Positions 34,236 through 46,451 are shown, counted from the first letter of the stretch. The stretch is 64,000 bases of DNA from Mercurialis annua (GCF_937616625.2 NC_065575.1:8129501-8193500), one strand, 5' to 3'. Numbers and translations: made by a program. The notes: generated by a model from the sequence alone, not told the origin.

Positions 34236-34733
34236 ATGGGTAAAAGAGAAATGATGAATGCTATTCATCTACTTCTCTTTTACACCATTTTGTGCTATTT
34301 CTCGCAACTTTCTCCTGTCTCAGCTGGACCTCTCTCGTGGTTTCAAAATTCGGAGGTGACTCTGAAAATATATAATCGGTTGGAGTTTCAGAAGGTTCTA
34401 AGCCTTACTTGTCGTTCCAAAGATGATAACCTCGGAACGCATCATATTGCTTATGGAAGTTTTGTTCAATGGAAATTCCGCACCAATTTCTCAGGAACTA
34501 CAACTGTTAAGTGCCATGTGAGCTGGAGAGATCCTCTAGGAAAAAGATTTTCTAAAAAACTTGTGATATTCGACGCGTCACTTGGGGATGATCTTCGATG
34601 TCAGCCGAATTGTAACTGGGATATCAAATCTGACGGCTACTCTTTCTGGGACGGATTCATAGGCTGGAATTCTCCTATTGGAACCAGGATTTCAAGAAAT
34701 AAGAAAATCCCGTCAAGCACGAAAGACACCTGA
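34236..34733 (+). CDS. S-protein homologue (plant self-incompatibility S1 family)
   Basis: Single-exon, 165 residues from the ATG at 34236. A longer frame opens at 34107, but a TATAAAG lies between the two starts and the signal peptide (MNAIHLLLFYTILCYFSQ, cut probably after VSA) fits the later start. The mature part has the S1 pattern: VTLKIYNRL, TCRSKDDNLGTHH, FVQWKFRTNF and W-rich CxxxW, with four cysteines placed as in the family (LTC, VKC, LRC, PNC). SPH proteins are small secreted plant proteins; in poppy the S1 member controls pollen self-incompatibility, but most SPHs have unknown roles. Nothing here shows which. Confidence 0.9.
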   Translation: MGKREMMNAIHLLLFYTILCYFSQLSPVSAGPLSWFQNSEVTLKIYNRLEFQKVLSLTCRSKDDNLGTHHIAYGSFVQWKFRTNFSGTTTVKCHVSWRDPLGKRFSKKLVIFDASLGDDLRCQPNCNWDIKSDGYSFWDGFIGWNSPIGTRISRNKKIPSSTKDT

Positions 34734-35211
34734 CAGGGAAAAAAATGGAAAATAAAACATTTTCTCATGGTTCTAAAATTGGTATGATTGAAGATGTGTA
34801 ACATCATGGTGTTCCAATGTAACATTGGAACACTAGGATTCACCTGTAATAAACTTTCTATATTAATAAACTAATCATAATTATGGGTGATTTCCAAAGC
34901 ATGGTAATTTTGATGATATATTGCATTTAGGGTTAACCTGAAAATAATACATCTTATCAACAAAACTGTTCATCCTAATATTGTTGTTGGATTCATGAAG
35001 AAAATTAGTAATCTTATTATATTAAAATAAATAAAATGCTGATATTGCATTGCAGAGCAGCAAGCAATCTAAAATGTTAAATTTTTTTCTAAATCACGCG
35101 CTGTCTTGAAGGGCACAGCATAGTATAATCGTGAGTCACTCTGATTACTGGAGATCTAATAACTTCCAAAATACTGAAAATGTTGCGAGTCGCGGGCAAT
35201 GCTCGCTGAGT
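34734..35211. other. Shared 3' region of convergent genes
   Basis: Convergent ends of the S-protein homologue (plus) and the FAM136A-like gene (minus). TTAATAAAC near 34864 could be a polyadenylation signal for the former. No other gene is seen. Confidence 0.45.
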
Positions 35212-38047
35212 TTAATCTCTAATAGAGAAATTTGATTTCAATCTTTCAACAAGATGAGGCAGTGTCTTGACGGTTTCCTGGATTGACTGGTCCACACATG
35301 ACTCCAGAATATTCACAGCATCAGAGCCAATCTGTTGTAGCTTAGCTGTCTCGAACTTGTCTTGGCAGACCATCAGAGATCTATTCATTCTTTCCTGCAT
35401 TTAGTATAAAACCCGTTAAAACAATCCATGCCAGTATGGATTAATGCATTAACCGGACTAGGAATGACTGCTTTTAAATCTTTTTCTTTTCTTTTGCATT
35501 CTGAGCTTAAAACATTTACAGCATGGAAAGCATCTAGAAGGCCTGTTTCTGGAGGCTTATGAATCCCAATCTTTGTCCAAAAGAAACTGTCGAAACAAAA
35601 ATGTCTTTTCATTATAAAGTAGGCATTACTTAAATGCCTCTGATTTCACTATATCACAAACACTTACATCAGCATGATAATCCTATGTTTATCATTCCAC
35701 ACAGGGATCCAGCATAGAAGATGAATACCGAAGATTTTCAGAGGGTTCTATGTTTTATAATATAAATTCACTAAAATAGAAACTATCAAATTCCCAATTC
35801 TGAATGAAATGTAACCAGAAAGTCGTATTTTATTAAAGAAAAAGAAATTTAAGTACACATGAATCAAATTATATTACTTCCAGTTCCATGTAATTTAGAA
35901 ATTCATTTTTGCATTCTCCTTTCCAGTGCTATTCCTAGCAACGAAACAAGCTTTTTCCAACTTGGGATCCACCGTCATTTTTAATATTTCTTAAGGGAGA
36001 ATAGGGTTTAAATTTTCTTTTCTTTTTCTCGCAAAATTACTAGATGGCAAAAAAATCCACACTGCTATATCTTCCTGCCTTTGGGCTTACAGTATACAGT
36101 GATTGGCTTAACACATGTACATGGATTTATTGTTATGTAGACTTTGCTAGTCATGTACAATTGAGGAGGGAATTACGTTCTTTGTAGACTATCTGATGTC
36201 AAGGTTTGTCAATTACTCCTCTATAGAACTGTATTGAACCCAGAAGCTAACATTTGAAGAGATGAAGAACACGACGACTATAATGCAGGAAAAAAAACAA
36301 TGCGAGACACCAGATGACATTCTGAGAAGAAAACCTTCCCACAATATTCAAATTCTTTGACAAAACCAATATATAAGTGATTGTTCCCACATTAAACTTG
36401 TCAGTCCAATCCCAAATACCAACTCTGCACCAGAATACTCCAAGAGATGCAGTAGTTGCTAAAATTTATTCCTCAAATCCTCAAGCCACGAGGTTCACAG
36501 TTTCAACCAATGATCTCGGAAACTATTGTCAACAATGATTCATCTAGATAATTAAACAGCCAATCTTTACCACAGCTATTGTGTTCTTCTGCCTCCGAGA
36601 TATAGTTTTGCAAGGGACTATTATTTTTAGAAGCTAAATGGCTTCTCAAAGCAGAGCTACCAATATTTGATTGTTTTCATCATTGGTATTACCTTATAAC
36701 AAAAGTACAGTGATTTTAAAAGAAGAGTTGAATTTTGAAAACCAAATGGTTGAATGAAAAAGAACCTAGAGAACGAATATGCTCAATATGGAATAATCAC
36801 TGTATCAGCCATTCCACCAAACAACCAATCAACACCTAATCTACCGAGATGGAGGAGATAAAGTTTTATTTTTGTTCAATTTCCAAGATGAAAACTTAAC
36901 CAATACATTTAATTATTAGTATCTTAATTTATATTTTGGTTCGTCTATTCTCCTAGTTTTATGTCTGTGTGTGTGAGTGAAGGAGAGAGATAAAACAGGT
37001 AGCTTCAATTCTCGCTCCACTTAGCCATCTTGGCATGCCTAATTCTCATTTTAAAGATAAAAATACAGCTTATCACATATTCATTTTTGTAACCAGTTAT
37101 TCTCAATCCAGTAATATACTTTTTTTTTTACAAAGGAAGAGGGAGAGATCTAAACCTTGGATCTACCAAGGTAGAACATAATGTCCCTACCACTAGGCCA
37201 AGCTTGCGGAGACTGAATCAAATAATACACTAATCACTAGTTTTGCTGATTTTCTAAAGAGATTTGCATCGAAAAATAATCTTTAATATGCTCATAACTA
37301 CGTGGCCTTCCCTTCAATACCCGTTTTAGAAACGATATCACAAACCTTGAAACAAGAAAATGAAGTTCAGAAAGGAAAAAAAGACCAGACTTACTTGAAA
37401 CTTGGACATCTCATTCTCAAAATGTTGTTGAGCTCTAACAACTGGGACACTACAATGCTCCACACAGTTGCCAATCTCTTCATGCTTTCTGTTTCTATCA
37501 AAGCACTCATATGCACATTTGAAGTACGCTTGCTGAAACAAATCAAATTCCCAATAAATATCCAAACTTTTGATTTCAACTACATATCTAACCATCACCT
37601 AGGTAGAACAGACACGGATACGGGAAACAGGGCACTTGGACACTGACATACTGGCAAAACGGTTTAATTTTAAAAAAACAAAGTTCCGTGTACGATGCGC
37701 CAAGTTCCCGGCACGGAAATTGTTAATTGAATAAATTGACCGTGCTACCTAGACGATCACAAAGTAAAAACTTTGTTTTCGGTAGCTAACAAAATGAGAG
37801 AGACCAAGTAACCAACTTTAAATAACTAGATACAAAATCAAACCAACCCATCAAAAATTGAGTAACACCCACATACAAAAAGATGCAAATAAACCTGAAA
37901 TTGTTGAGAAATTTATACCTGAAGAGTGAAATTAATGTGGTCTTGGACAGAGGCGAGTTGGGTTTCAGCAGCTATATTAACTTCGTTAAGCTTCTTTTTC
38001 AATCTTTCTGACATCATTTGTTGTTCAAGTGCTGCTATGTGATCCAT
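35212..38047 (-). CDS. FAM136A-like protein (DUF842), three exons, twin CX3C
   Basis: Exons on the minus strand are 38047-37919, 37532-37395 and 35394-35212, all with GT-AG junctions in phase 0, giving 149 residues. Exon 1 starts MDHIAALEQQMM; exon 2 carries CAYEC and CVEHC, the twin CX3C pair (C48/C52 and about C66/C70 of the spliced protein); exon 3 has MVCQDKFE and ESCVDQSIQ. Length and motifs fit the eukaryotic FAM136A family. Human FAM136A is mitochondrial; twin CX3C proteins are usually imported into the intermembrane space and oxidised by MIA40, which is an inference here. Intron 2 is 2 kb and holds a SINE-like piece. Confidence 0.9.
37120..37213 (-). mobile_element. tRNA-derived SINE-like piece in intron 2
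   Basis: Minus strand reads GCTTGGCCTAGTGGTAGGG (A-box region), TTCTACCTTGGTAGATCC, a degenerate B-box, and a tail of A's (the T-run at 37120-37129 on the plus strand). I see no clear target duplication. Confidence 0.55.
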
Positions 38048-38335
38048 TCTTTTGCGTCACAAAATTAATTTTCTCCAATTCGAAGCAAAATTTGGTACCT
38101 TTTCTATAGGGTTTATCAGCTGAAATTGTAGGGTTTAAAGGGTTTATTTATTTGCCGACCCGCTTAATCGGGTACCCGCCTTGAGCTTACTTGCGGAATA
38201 GGTTGGGCAAATTTTGAGGAAATTTCATTCAATAAATGTTCATTTTGAACCTTGAACTTATCAAAAAGGACCAATTAAGACCAAACACATGATTTCGGAC
38301 CCTGTTTTTCACTTTCGGTTTTAAATTATTCAATA

Positions 38336-38628
38336 CTCCCTCCTCCGTTTTTATTTAATTGTCTTTTTTATCTTAAATTTTAAAAGTAAAGACTAATATA
38401 ACTCTATTTATTGACTCCTTTAATAAAAAAATTAATTTTAAAAATCACATTATTAACCCTACTTATGAAAAATTTAGTTTTAAAATTGAATTATCATGTA
38501 ATAAGGTGATTTATTAAAAGGGATAAATTTGAAATATAATTATAAGTCATATAGAAATCCTAAAAATAATGAATATAAATAGACAAAAAGATTTGTCTAA
38601 AACAGTAACTAAAAATAAACAGAGGGAA
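38336..38628. mobile_element. Stowaway-type MITE
   Basis: 293 bp, left end CTCCCTCCTCCG, right end ...AACAGAGGGAA, with TA on both sides (38334-38335, 38629-38630). The inner ends pair as ATTTAATTGTC-type and GACAAAAAGA-type sequence. Confidence 0.75.
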
Positions 38629-39160
38629 TAATATTTTGCTATAGTAGATCCAATTTATGTGTAATGCTTTAATCATTTTTAACATCTCATTGAGGAGTTG
38701 AAACAAAATAAAATGTTAAATTAATATTTTTTTTAATTTTAAATTAATTGATCTTTTTTAACAAGTTCAGAGATAAAAATAAATTTTTAGTGAACTTTCA
38801 TTTAACCTAGACTTTAAATCAATGTTCTTAAGCTGAGAAGATCAAACCGTCTTCATTAGTGGTTCATATTGGATCAATTCAATTAATTTAAGTTATCATT
38901 TTCTAAAATTTAATAGTTATCAATTATTAAAGAAAAAATATATAACTAAATATTATTGATAAAAATATGATGGCAAATTAAAATAATTATTTTTTGTAAT
39001 TACACTTTCTCCAATTCCTTATCCTTTTAGGAAAAAATCTTTCACAAGTTCAAATCATATACGCATTCCATGTTGCCTCTATTTAAGTTCTAAAGAGTTA
39101 TAGTTTAGGTTTAATTTCCGATCATTCTCAAAACAAAAAAAAAGGTTAATTTAGTTTCCG
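38629..39160. other. Spacer upstream of the F-box gene
   Basis: AT-rich. I see no gene; it should include the F-box gene promoter but I find no convincing TATA box. Confidence 0.4.
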
Positions 39161-40426
39161 ATGAAGCAGGCAATAAGTAAGTTTATTTCCGACGAGGTGA
39201 TTGAGAATATATTCTTGAAATTGCCGGCCGAATCCATACTCCGATTCAGGTGCATCTCCAAATACTGGCATTCAGTTCTCAGCAGTCCCCGTTTTGCCGC
39301 ATCTCACAGACATCTCAATCCGAATCAATATTGTCTTGCTTTAGTAGAGGATGATTCTATAAATATTGTACAATATGTTGGACTGCAACAGAATGATCCA
39401 GTTGCCGTCTTCACCAAGAAACTCTCTTTTCCTCCGACTCAGCAGATATTTCCGATGTCCTGGCGCGATAATTCCAGCAGTAGGCTGTTCGTCTACTCCG
39501 GCTGGAAAACGGATTTGTTTTGTTCTTGCAATGGAATTTTGTGCATCGACATGATTGGTAACTTGCATAATGATGAAACCAGTGTATACATGAGCGACCA
39601 TGTTACAGTGTTATGGAATCCATGCACCAATGCGTTCCGAGAATTACCAAAATCAGGCGGTTATCCAAAAGCTGCTACGGACGGCATCTTAGCTTATCTA
39701 GGGTTTGTTTATGATTCATCAAACAATGACTATAAAGTCATAAAAGTTGAGCGTTATTTTCAAGATCACTTGAGATCAGCAATTGATTTATTCTCACTTA
39801 AATCGAATACGTGGACAAGCATCGCCGATGATATTCCGTACGAAATTTGTGATGAGGCAATTGTAATAAACGAGGGAATGTATTGGTTACGACGTGACAA
39901 TGAAGCATTAAATCTCGAAATGTACCGGATGTTTAAGATGCGTGGTAATCTTGATTTTGATGAAGAAGAAAATGAAGCTTATTTGCTGAGAATAAAAACT
40001 CGAGAGAAACTGTTTCGCTTCGATTTTACTACAAAATTAATCGCGGAGATACCGTTACCTCATATGGGTGAAAATTACAACCGCGATGAAACACAAGAGT
40101 TTGCAAGTTTAGCAAGTGATTACCTCTCTTTATTTACCAAAAATGGTGATCTCTGGTTATTGAAAGACGAAAGTTGGGTGAAACATATGACAATCCCTCC
40201 AATTTCTGGCGTTAATTTGATGCCATTGTTTCTCACCGAAGATAATTCCATTGTTACGCATGCCTATGATCATGCACAAAGAAGTAGAGAGAGACCTGTA
40301 CAGGTTACCTATGACCCGCAGAAGTCTTCCTTCAAGTTATATAAGGTTCATGGAATCCAACATTCGTCTCGCGTCATTTTATACAACCAGACTCTTGTCT
40401 CGCCTTCGATCTTCGAAATTTTGTAG
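39161..40426 (+). CDS. F-box protein with F-box associated interaction domain
   Basis: Intact single-exon frame, 421 residues. The F-box is at about 9-50 (DEVIENIFLKLPAESILRFRCISKYWHSVLSSPRF). The C-terminal part has the FBA pattern of this family: CNGILCID, VLWNPCTNAFRELP, GFVYDSSNNDYKVIKVER, and DLFSLKSNTWTSI. Plant F-box proteins of this kind are substrate receptors of SCF E3 ubiquitin ligases, binding SKP1 through the F-box; the target cannot be read from sequence. These genes form large, fast-changing families, and a decayed relative lies at 46669. Confidence 0.92.
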   Translation: MKQAISKFISDEVIENIFLKLPAESILRFRCISKYWHSVLSSPRFAASHRHLNPNQYCLALVEDDSINIVQYVGLQQNDPVAVFTKKLSFPPTQQIFPMSWRDNSSSRLFVYSGWKTDLFCSCNGILCIDMIGNLHNDETSVYMSDHVTVLWNPCTNAFRELPKSGGYPKAATDGILAYLGFVYDSSNNDYKVIKVERYFQDHLRSAIDLFSLKSNTWTSIADDIPYEICDEAIVINEGMYWLRRDNEALNLEMYRMFKMRGNLDFDEEENEAYLLRIKTREKLFRFDFTTKLIAEIPLPHMGENYNRDETQEFASLASDYLSLFTKNGDLWLLKDESWVKHMTIPPISGVNLMPLFLTEDNSIVTHAYDHAQRSRERPVQVTYDPQKSSFKLYKVHGIQHSSRVILYNQTLVSPSIFEIL

Positions 40427-41020
40427 AATCGTTCAACAAGTAATTATCTCTATGTTTTAGTTATGTTTGGGTTATTAATTCATGAAAGCAATGTCATACT
40501 GAAAGGGAAACCAGAATCGTTCAACAAGTATTTTGTTTATTGTTCTTTAAGTTTGTTTGAACATTTCTTGAACTTGATGCAAAGCCATGTACTAAGTGTT
40601 TCTTGACACACCAGTAAATTAAATTGGACTTTCTTAAATTATTTTATTATCAATGTCTCAATTTTGTTGTTTACATCATCCTGCTTACTTAAATTTTCTT
40701 AACCTCATAAAAATAGTGTTTTCGTTGTTGAAAGTAGGCACCAATACGTTGCCTATGTTCATGCAGTTTCTCACTTGCCCAATAAAGGAAGAAAAAGGAT
40801 GAGAATATGCTTGGGAATACATCAAATATAAGCAAACTTACAAATTAAACACTAAAGACTCATTTGTTTTTTTATGGATACATAGTCAGTTTGCATTAGT
40901 TACTTGATAAATGAAGGTATCTCTAGGAACTATAGGCCATTGAGTAACTAATTGTGTCATTTTGGTGTAGTACTAGTGTTCTTTTGGTGTTTTTTCAGTG
41001 TAATAGTAGTGTTTTAAACT
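40427..41020. other. 3' region of the F-box gene
   Basis: A duplicated phrase GAATCGTTCAACAAGTA follows the stop (40426-40442 and 40513-40529). I see no gene. Confidence 0.45.
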
Positions 41021-41336
41021 AGGCTTAAATGCACCAAAAATCACCAACTTTCGCATGTTTTTGATATTTAACATAATTTTTTAATTTTGACATATTTAAC
41101 ATGAACTTTTCAACTTTTTACAATTAAGACCACGTGTGTTTTTATTTGAAAATAGTGTTATTTTACATCCAAAACGGCGTCGTTTAAATGTAAAATGGTG
41201 CCGTTTTACATCCAAAACGGTGAAGTTGTCTTTAATTATAAAATTTTGAAAGTTCATGTACTTTTTTACCAAAATTAAAAAATTATGTTAAATATTAAAA
41301 ATACGCGAAAGTTGGTGATTTTTGGTGCATTAAAGC
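41021..41336. mobile_element. Mutator-type MITE
   Basis: Inverted arms GGCTTAAATGCACCAAAAATCACC and GGTGATTTTTGGTGCATTAAAGC flank about 200 bp; ends resemble those at 15028 and 50558. The 9-bp flanks are ttttaaact and ttttaaatt, one mismatch. Confidence 0.75.
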
Positions 41337-41345
41337 TTTTAAATT

Positions 41346-42233
41346 ATAATTTTTTTGCTATGAGATGTGGGCAAGAAACATATATTTGAATCCAATTCTT
41401 TGATTTTTTTATCTTTTTCATTTATGTTTAATAGCTAAAATTTTCTTTTCATAGCTCATAGTCGATTCTTCATGTGTGAACATGGCTATTTCCTTCTTAA
41501 GTCGTCTCAATTTTCAAGTGACCTTTTATTTAAGGAAATTTTAAGTGTATTGAAACCTGGTGAGACCGTCCTGATTTAAAAATTCTTTAGTCTTCCGCTG
41601 ATGAAACATATCGATCATGGAAACTTGAAGAACTACTTCAAAATATTATGAGATATGAGGGGAAGTCGAAGAAGTGCTTGTTTGATAATGTATATAACTC
41701 AATATGCTTATTTACTTTAATACTTTGATGAATCATGAACACTTTGGTATTTATTTAATGAAATTTTTTGGCATAATTTTAGTATATTTTTATTATTTTT
41801 TGGATTTTGATTTTAATTTGATGGATTTTTAGTGTATTTATTTAGTGATTTTTTGGCATATTTTTAGTGTATTTTATTATTTTTAGTGAACCGCTTGAAC
41901 TGAACTATCACTCTGAGAAAGAACCCGCTTACTGGGACGGAAGAAAAACTTTTATCTAAGTTAAATCTTAAGATACACCTGGAAAACACCAAAAATACAC
42001 TAAAGATACACCTAAATCACTAAAACAAATACTTAAGATACACCAAAAATAAACCTAAAAACACTAAAAAAAACTACTTAAGACTAAATAACACCAAAAA
42101 TACACTTAAGATACAATAAAAATACACTTATGATACATGTATTTTTTTAACTCAGATAATTATGAAAAGAAAATATATATATTACTTATGGTGTATCGTA
42201 GGAGACAATTTTTTTTGATGGCGTATCATTGAT
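41346..42233. other. Low-complexity stretch with TTTTTAGTGTAT / ATACACTAAAAA motifs
   Basis: 41740-41890 repeats TTTTTAGTGTAT-like phrases, and 41960-42140 repeats the complementary ATACACTAAAGATACACC-like phrases, so the stretch may be an imperfect inverted repeat. No gene is visible in it. Confidence 0.5.
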
Positions 42234-42530
42234 TTGTTTTCTTGTGGGTTTGTAGCTCAAGAAGATAATCTACTTCCTTTACTTACAGTGCAAGAAACGT
42301 TAATGTATAGTGCAAAATTTAGGCTCAGAGGGTTAAGTATGAGCTCAAAAGATAGAGAAAAATTAGTAGAAAATTTGATGATGGAGCTTAAACTTTCTCA
42401 TGTTGCTCATAGTTTTGTTGGTGATGAAGAAAAAAGAGGAATTTCTGGTGGAGAAAGAAAAAGAGTATCAATTGGTGTTGAAATGATTCATAATCCTGCA
42501 ATTTTAATTCTTGATGAGCCAACTTCTGGG
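42234..42530 (+). pseudogene. ABCG half-transporter fragment
   Basis: The open frame encodes VAQEDNLLPLLTVQETLMYSAK (Q-loop region), then ISGGERKRVSIGVEM (ABC signature) and ILILDEPTSG (Walker B, then D-loop cut off). This is the middle of the ATP-binding domain of a plant ABCG (WBC-type) transporter. Walker A upstream, the rest of the domain and the six-helix membrane part are absent, and both flanks are repeats. A splice acceptor-like TTTGTAG lies at 42249-42255. I read it as a gene fragment; an exon of a gene torn apart by insertions is the alternative. The coding part shows no stop, so it may have been copied recently. Confidence 0.75.
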
Positions 42531-42554
42531 GTACTGTTCATCAACTTTTTTAAT

Positions 42555-42850
42555 CAACTAGGTTCCAAGATTTATATCTCGAGGTCAAATAAATCATTTT
42601 TAATTTTTTTAACCGATTAAATCCCAAAACTAATATATTGGAGTCAAATAATGTATTTGAAGTATATAGATCAATTAGGGGTTATTTGACCCCTAGACAA
42701 GTTTTGGAATCTAAAAGTTAAAAAATAAAACTCATTTGATCCGGAAACACAAATTTTGCGATCTAATTGATTAAAAATATTAAAAATAACATATATGGTC
42801 CTGCGACTCAAGTTTGAGTATCAGATTAACCCTTTATCCAAATTTAATTG
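42555..42850. repeat. Imperfect inverted repeat, MITE-like
   Basis: GGTCAAATAAATC / GATTTAAT-type and TTTGATCCGG-type segments occur in opposed positions, and a similar pattern recurs at 58690-58990. Ends are not defined. Confidence 0.35.
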
Positions 42851-43049
42851 AATTTGTATGTGTTATTTTGCAACTTTCTCCAATTCCTTATCCTTTTTGG
42901 AAATGCTCATCCATTAGCCGCCAACATTTTCTTACACTGAATCCTCAACTCCGAGCTATTGAATATTTTCAAAATTAATTAGAACAAAATTACACCAAAA
43001 GACTTATAATACACTTAAAAACCCTAAATTAAACCGGTTAATTATATAA

Positions 43050-43562
43050 GGCTAATCCCTTGAAAAACCCCCCACCTTTCAACCCCCCTTCGTTTGCACC
43101 CTCACCTTTCAAAATCTCCAATTTTATCCAAATTCTCACCTTTCATTTTCAATTGCACCCTAAAAATATTAAATTAGCCCCTTTTCACTATAAAAAAGTT
43201 CAAATCGATAATTTATATTTTAATTCATATTCTAAATAGTCCTCAATGTTTAAATTTCAACAATAAAACCATATTTCTTAAAATTTTAAAAGTTAATTTT
43301 TTTATATAAAATAAAAATCAATTAAAAATATCATTAAATATGGTTTTGTTGTTGAAATTTAAACATTAAGGACTACTTAGAACATGAATTAAAATATAAA
43401 GTATCGATTTCAACTTTTTTCTAGTGACAAAAGCCCAATTTAATACTTCTAGGGTGCAATTGAAAATGAAAGGTGATAATTTGGGTAAAATTGGAGATTT
43501 TGAAAGGTGAGGGTGCAAACGAAGGGGGGTTGAAAGGTGGGGGGTTTTTCAGGGGTTAAGCC
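43050..43562. mobile_element. Mutator-type MITE, 513 bp
   Basis: Almost the whole element is a foldback. The left end GGCTAATCCCTTGAAAAACC matches the right end (complement GGCTTAACCCCTGAAAAACC), and arms of more than 200 bp pair. The perfect 9-bp target duplication attatataa lies at 43041-43049 and 43563-43571. No coding frame. Confidence 0.93.
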
Positions 43563-43727
43563 ATTATATAATTCACTCTCTACTATTGTTCTACTAGAAA
43601 AATTACTATCCCGAAATTAGATAGAGGCAAATCCCAAAAGGAAAATGAATATAAGCTGAGATGTCACATTTACTAAATAAATCAAAAAATGCATCTCTAT
43701 TAGGGGATAAATATATGAATAAAGAAA

Positions 43728-43907
43728 GGGAAATTCTTACCTAGTCCCGGTCCATGAATTTTCCATGCACCTACCCAATGAGGTGTTAGAAAATCTAACA
43801 CAATTTTCTCTTTCTTCCTATTATTTTTTCTTTTTTCTTATTTCTCTAACACCTCATTGGATAGGTCCATGAATTTTTCATAGACCGGGTCTAGGTAAGA
43901 ACTTCCC
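43728..43907. mobile_element. Small hairpin MITE, 180 bp
   Basis: Inverted ends GGGAAATTCTTACCTAG and complement of CTAGGTAAGAACTTCCC; inner arms include AATGAGGTGTTAGA and TAACACCTCATT. The 9-bp flanks ataaagaaa and agaaagaaa differ at one base. Superfamily uncertain, perhaps Mutator-like. Confidence 0.75.
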
Positions 43908-46034
43908 AGAAAGAAATACATACTACCAAATCCTATTTGCATCTATGATCTATCTTACACTTGCCAAAACTAGCTAATATATGCAAAAAAATTAAATTTC
44001 CCGTTTTCTTCATCATGAACTTTTGTACATTTCATCTCCCAAACATTAAATTTAGAGGCTAACTACTAGAAGTATTACGGACATGAAGGTCCCGTAATCA
44101 ACTTTGACCAGCCATGGAGCCAACTCAAACCTCTCTAATTGCCATAATTTATGCAGTACGACGAGAAGTGAACTTACCCTGCAAATTAACCTGCACAGCT
44201 TGAATGATATAATTAAACTTATCCTGAACAACACACCCTGCTCCTATGCTATTGGTATCCTGGAAAGTCACTGTGTGACCAACCGGGAGCAGTCGGTGTA
44301 ACGGCACTGTCACTATCATCAACCTGATGGCTACGAGAAGCACCAGCTCTAGAATTTGCACACTGCTAAGCATGAAGGCTCTGCCTAGCCTTATTAACCA
44401 CCGCTGCTGCACTATTGCCACCATTGTCCGTACAGTATTGTTTTTATTCCACTAGAGATGCCAACATATCGCAGCAGCTATAGCACCACACTTTGGGATC
44501 AAATTCAAGCATCACAAGAGAACCCAGGTTCGCTGCCTCCCAGCACAGCAAAATCACAGTTGGACAGAAGGTGACAAGCTGATCCTAGATTTTTTTGTCT
44601 CCCTTGCCATCTTCAGTTGATAAAATCGTAAGAGTGTAACAAAGGAATTAATCAGAATATGTAATTGAAACTGAACACTTAACAAACACCAAAAAGAACA
44701 TAAAGAGCAACAACAATCAGAGTTGCATGTATCCAGTAAGGAACGGGCCAGACATCATCATACAAGCAAATTGGTTTATCAAAGTCTTCCAAATTTCAGT
44801 GGAAGTTTCCTTACCAAACAAACACAATACTTATGATTGAAATAGCTAGAATAGAAATGACCTTTAAATTTATCAATTGCATGAGAAATGACCAAAAAAA
44901 TGTGAAACAGCAGGAAACTTCCAGCAGCTTGGAGTCATATCAACATGCCATATTAACAGGTATTGCAGATCAAGGAATTAGAAAATTAATACACAATTTC
45001 ATTAAGAATATGTACTGAGAATACCTGAAGTAGCAGCTCCATAAACTACTCCCTAGACCAATGGAGGCTAAGTAACAGGTTTTACGAGTTGCCCAAAAAG
45101 GTAAATTTGCCTCACAGAATTTACAGAAAATGTTGCAAACATATACATCATAGAAACACTATGTGCACAAATAAATCAATTATTAGTTTATTTAAGGCTA
45201 CTGTTTACTTTACTATTAAAACTCAACTTGTGTTGAACCAATTTTTTTCTTCAAAGCATGCATAAAGAAAACAAATTCACCAATTCACTTCACCTTAACC
45301 TAATAATCCTATTTCACACCAATGGCCATTGCGAAACAATTAACTATTCTAGACTCATATGCATATAGCTAAACATTCACAAGCTCATAATTATGAATAA
45401 TGATGGTAAAAATGAATTACCAATTGGTTAACTTTGTTTCTGCTCTTCAGAATCCTCCATTACACAATTAGAAATTAAGAATCACAATTCGATCAATGTC
45501 CCAACTCCCAAGTGGTCGATAGCCAACCCAGAAATTGCAGCTTGCAAAACATTTTAGATGCACCTTACATTTGCAAAATTATGAGGATGAAAAACACTTA
45601 ATTAATACACCTAAAAACCACTTAAAGGACACTCATGAAACATTGATCGAACAGAACGCCACAAAAAACACTGAAATTACACCGAAAAAACACCAATAAG
45701 GTTCAATCAATGTATGATGAACACATTGCTAAAAGTGAAACCTAATACATTGTTTCATTACAATATGAATTACATTTTTTAATGAAACAATGTATGATGA
45801 ACACATTGCTAAAAGTGAAACCTAATAAATCAAATACATATACCGTAATTTAACTTAAAAGAGCACAACTACTATTAAACCGAACGGCGCGACAGAAGAG
45901 AGTACGGCGGAGGAGAGTAAAGAAGCGAACGGCGGTAGTTTGGTTAGAGGCAGCGGTGAAAGATAACATATGAAAAGGTAATTAAGATTTTTTTTATTTT
46001 TTTATTTTCAATATAAAATTATGTGATTTGTTAA
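43908..46034. other. Gene-poor stretch with possible decayed exons
   Basis: Minus-strand 44430-44150 is richer in G+C than its surroundings and stays open in one frame for 91 codons (44424-44149), ending near a GTAAGT. I cannot assign a family. 45707-45747 is repeated at 45787-45827 (80 bp apart, ATGTATGATGAACACATTGC...). No confirmed gene. Confidence 0.4.
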
Positions 46035-46043
46035 TTTAAATTA

Positions 46044-46451
46044 GAGCAAATTACTATGAAGCCCCTCACATTTGATATAATTCATACTTTAATCCCTCTT
46101 ATTTGAAAACTAAACTATATGGCCACTCACTTTTACTTCCGTCAACGTTTTAGTCCCTCCATCCATTTTTAGTGTTAGTCAACGAAGTTAAAGGACTTAT
46201 GGGTAAATTAATTATCAAACCTAAAGGACGAAATCGTTGACAAAAACAAAAGTAAGGGGTGAAATAGTTGAGAAAAACAAAAGTGGGGGACCATATAATT
46301 TCGTTGACTTCGTTGACTAATATCCAAAATGGACAGAAGGACTAAATTGTTGACAAAAATAAAAATGAGGGGCTATATAGTTCAATTTTCAAATAAAAGA
46401 GACTAAACTGTAAATTATGTCAAATGTGAGAGATGTCATAGTAATATACTC
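46044..46451. mobile_element. Mutator-type MITE, 408 bp
   Basis: Inverted arms start GAGCAAATTACTATGAAG (left) and GAGTATATTACTATGACA (right, complement), with arms of about 150 bp. The 9-bp target duplication tttaaatta is perfect (46035-46043, 46452-46460). Confidence 0.92.

Noticed and set aside
39341..39601. Minus-strand frame inside the F-box gene
   Set aside because: Shadow of the real F-box gene, no recognisable motif.
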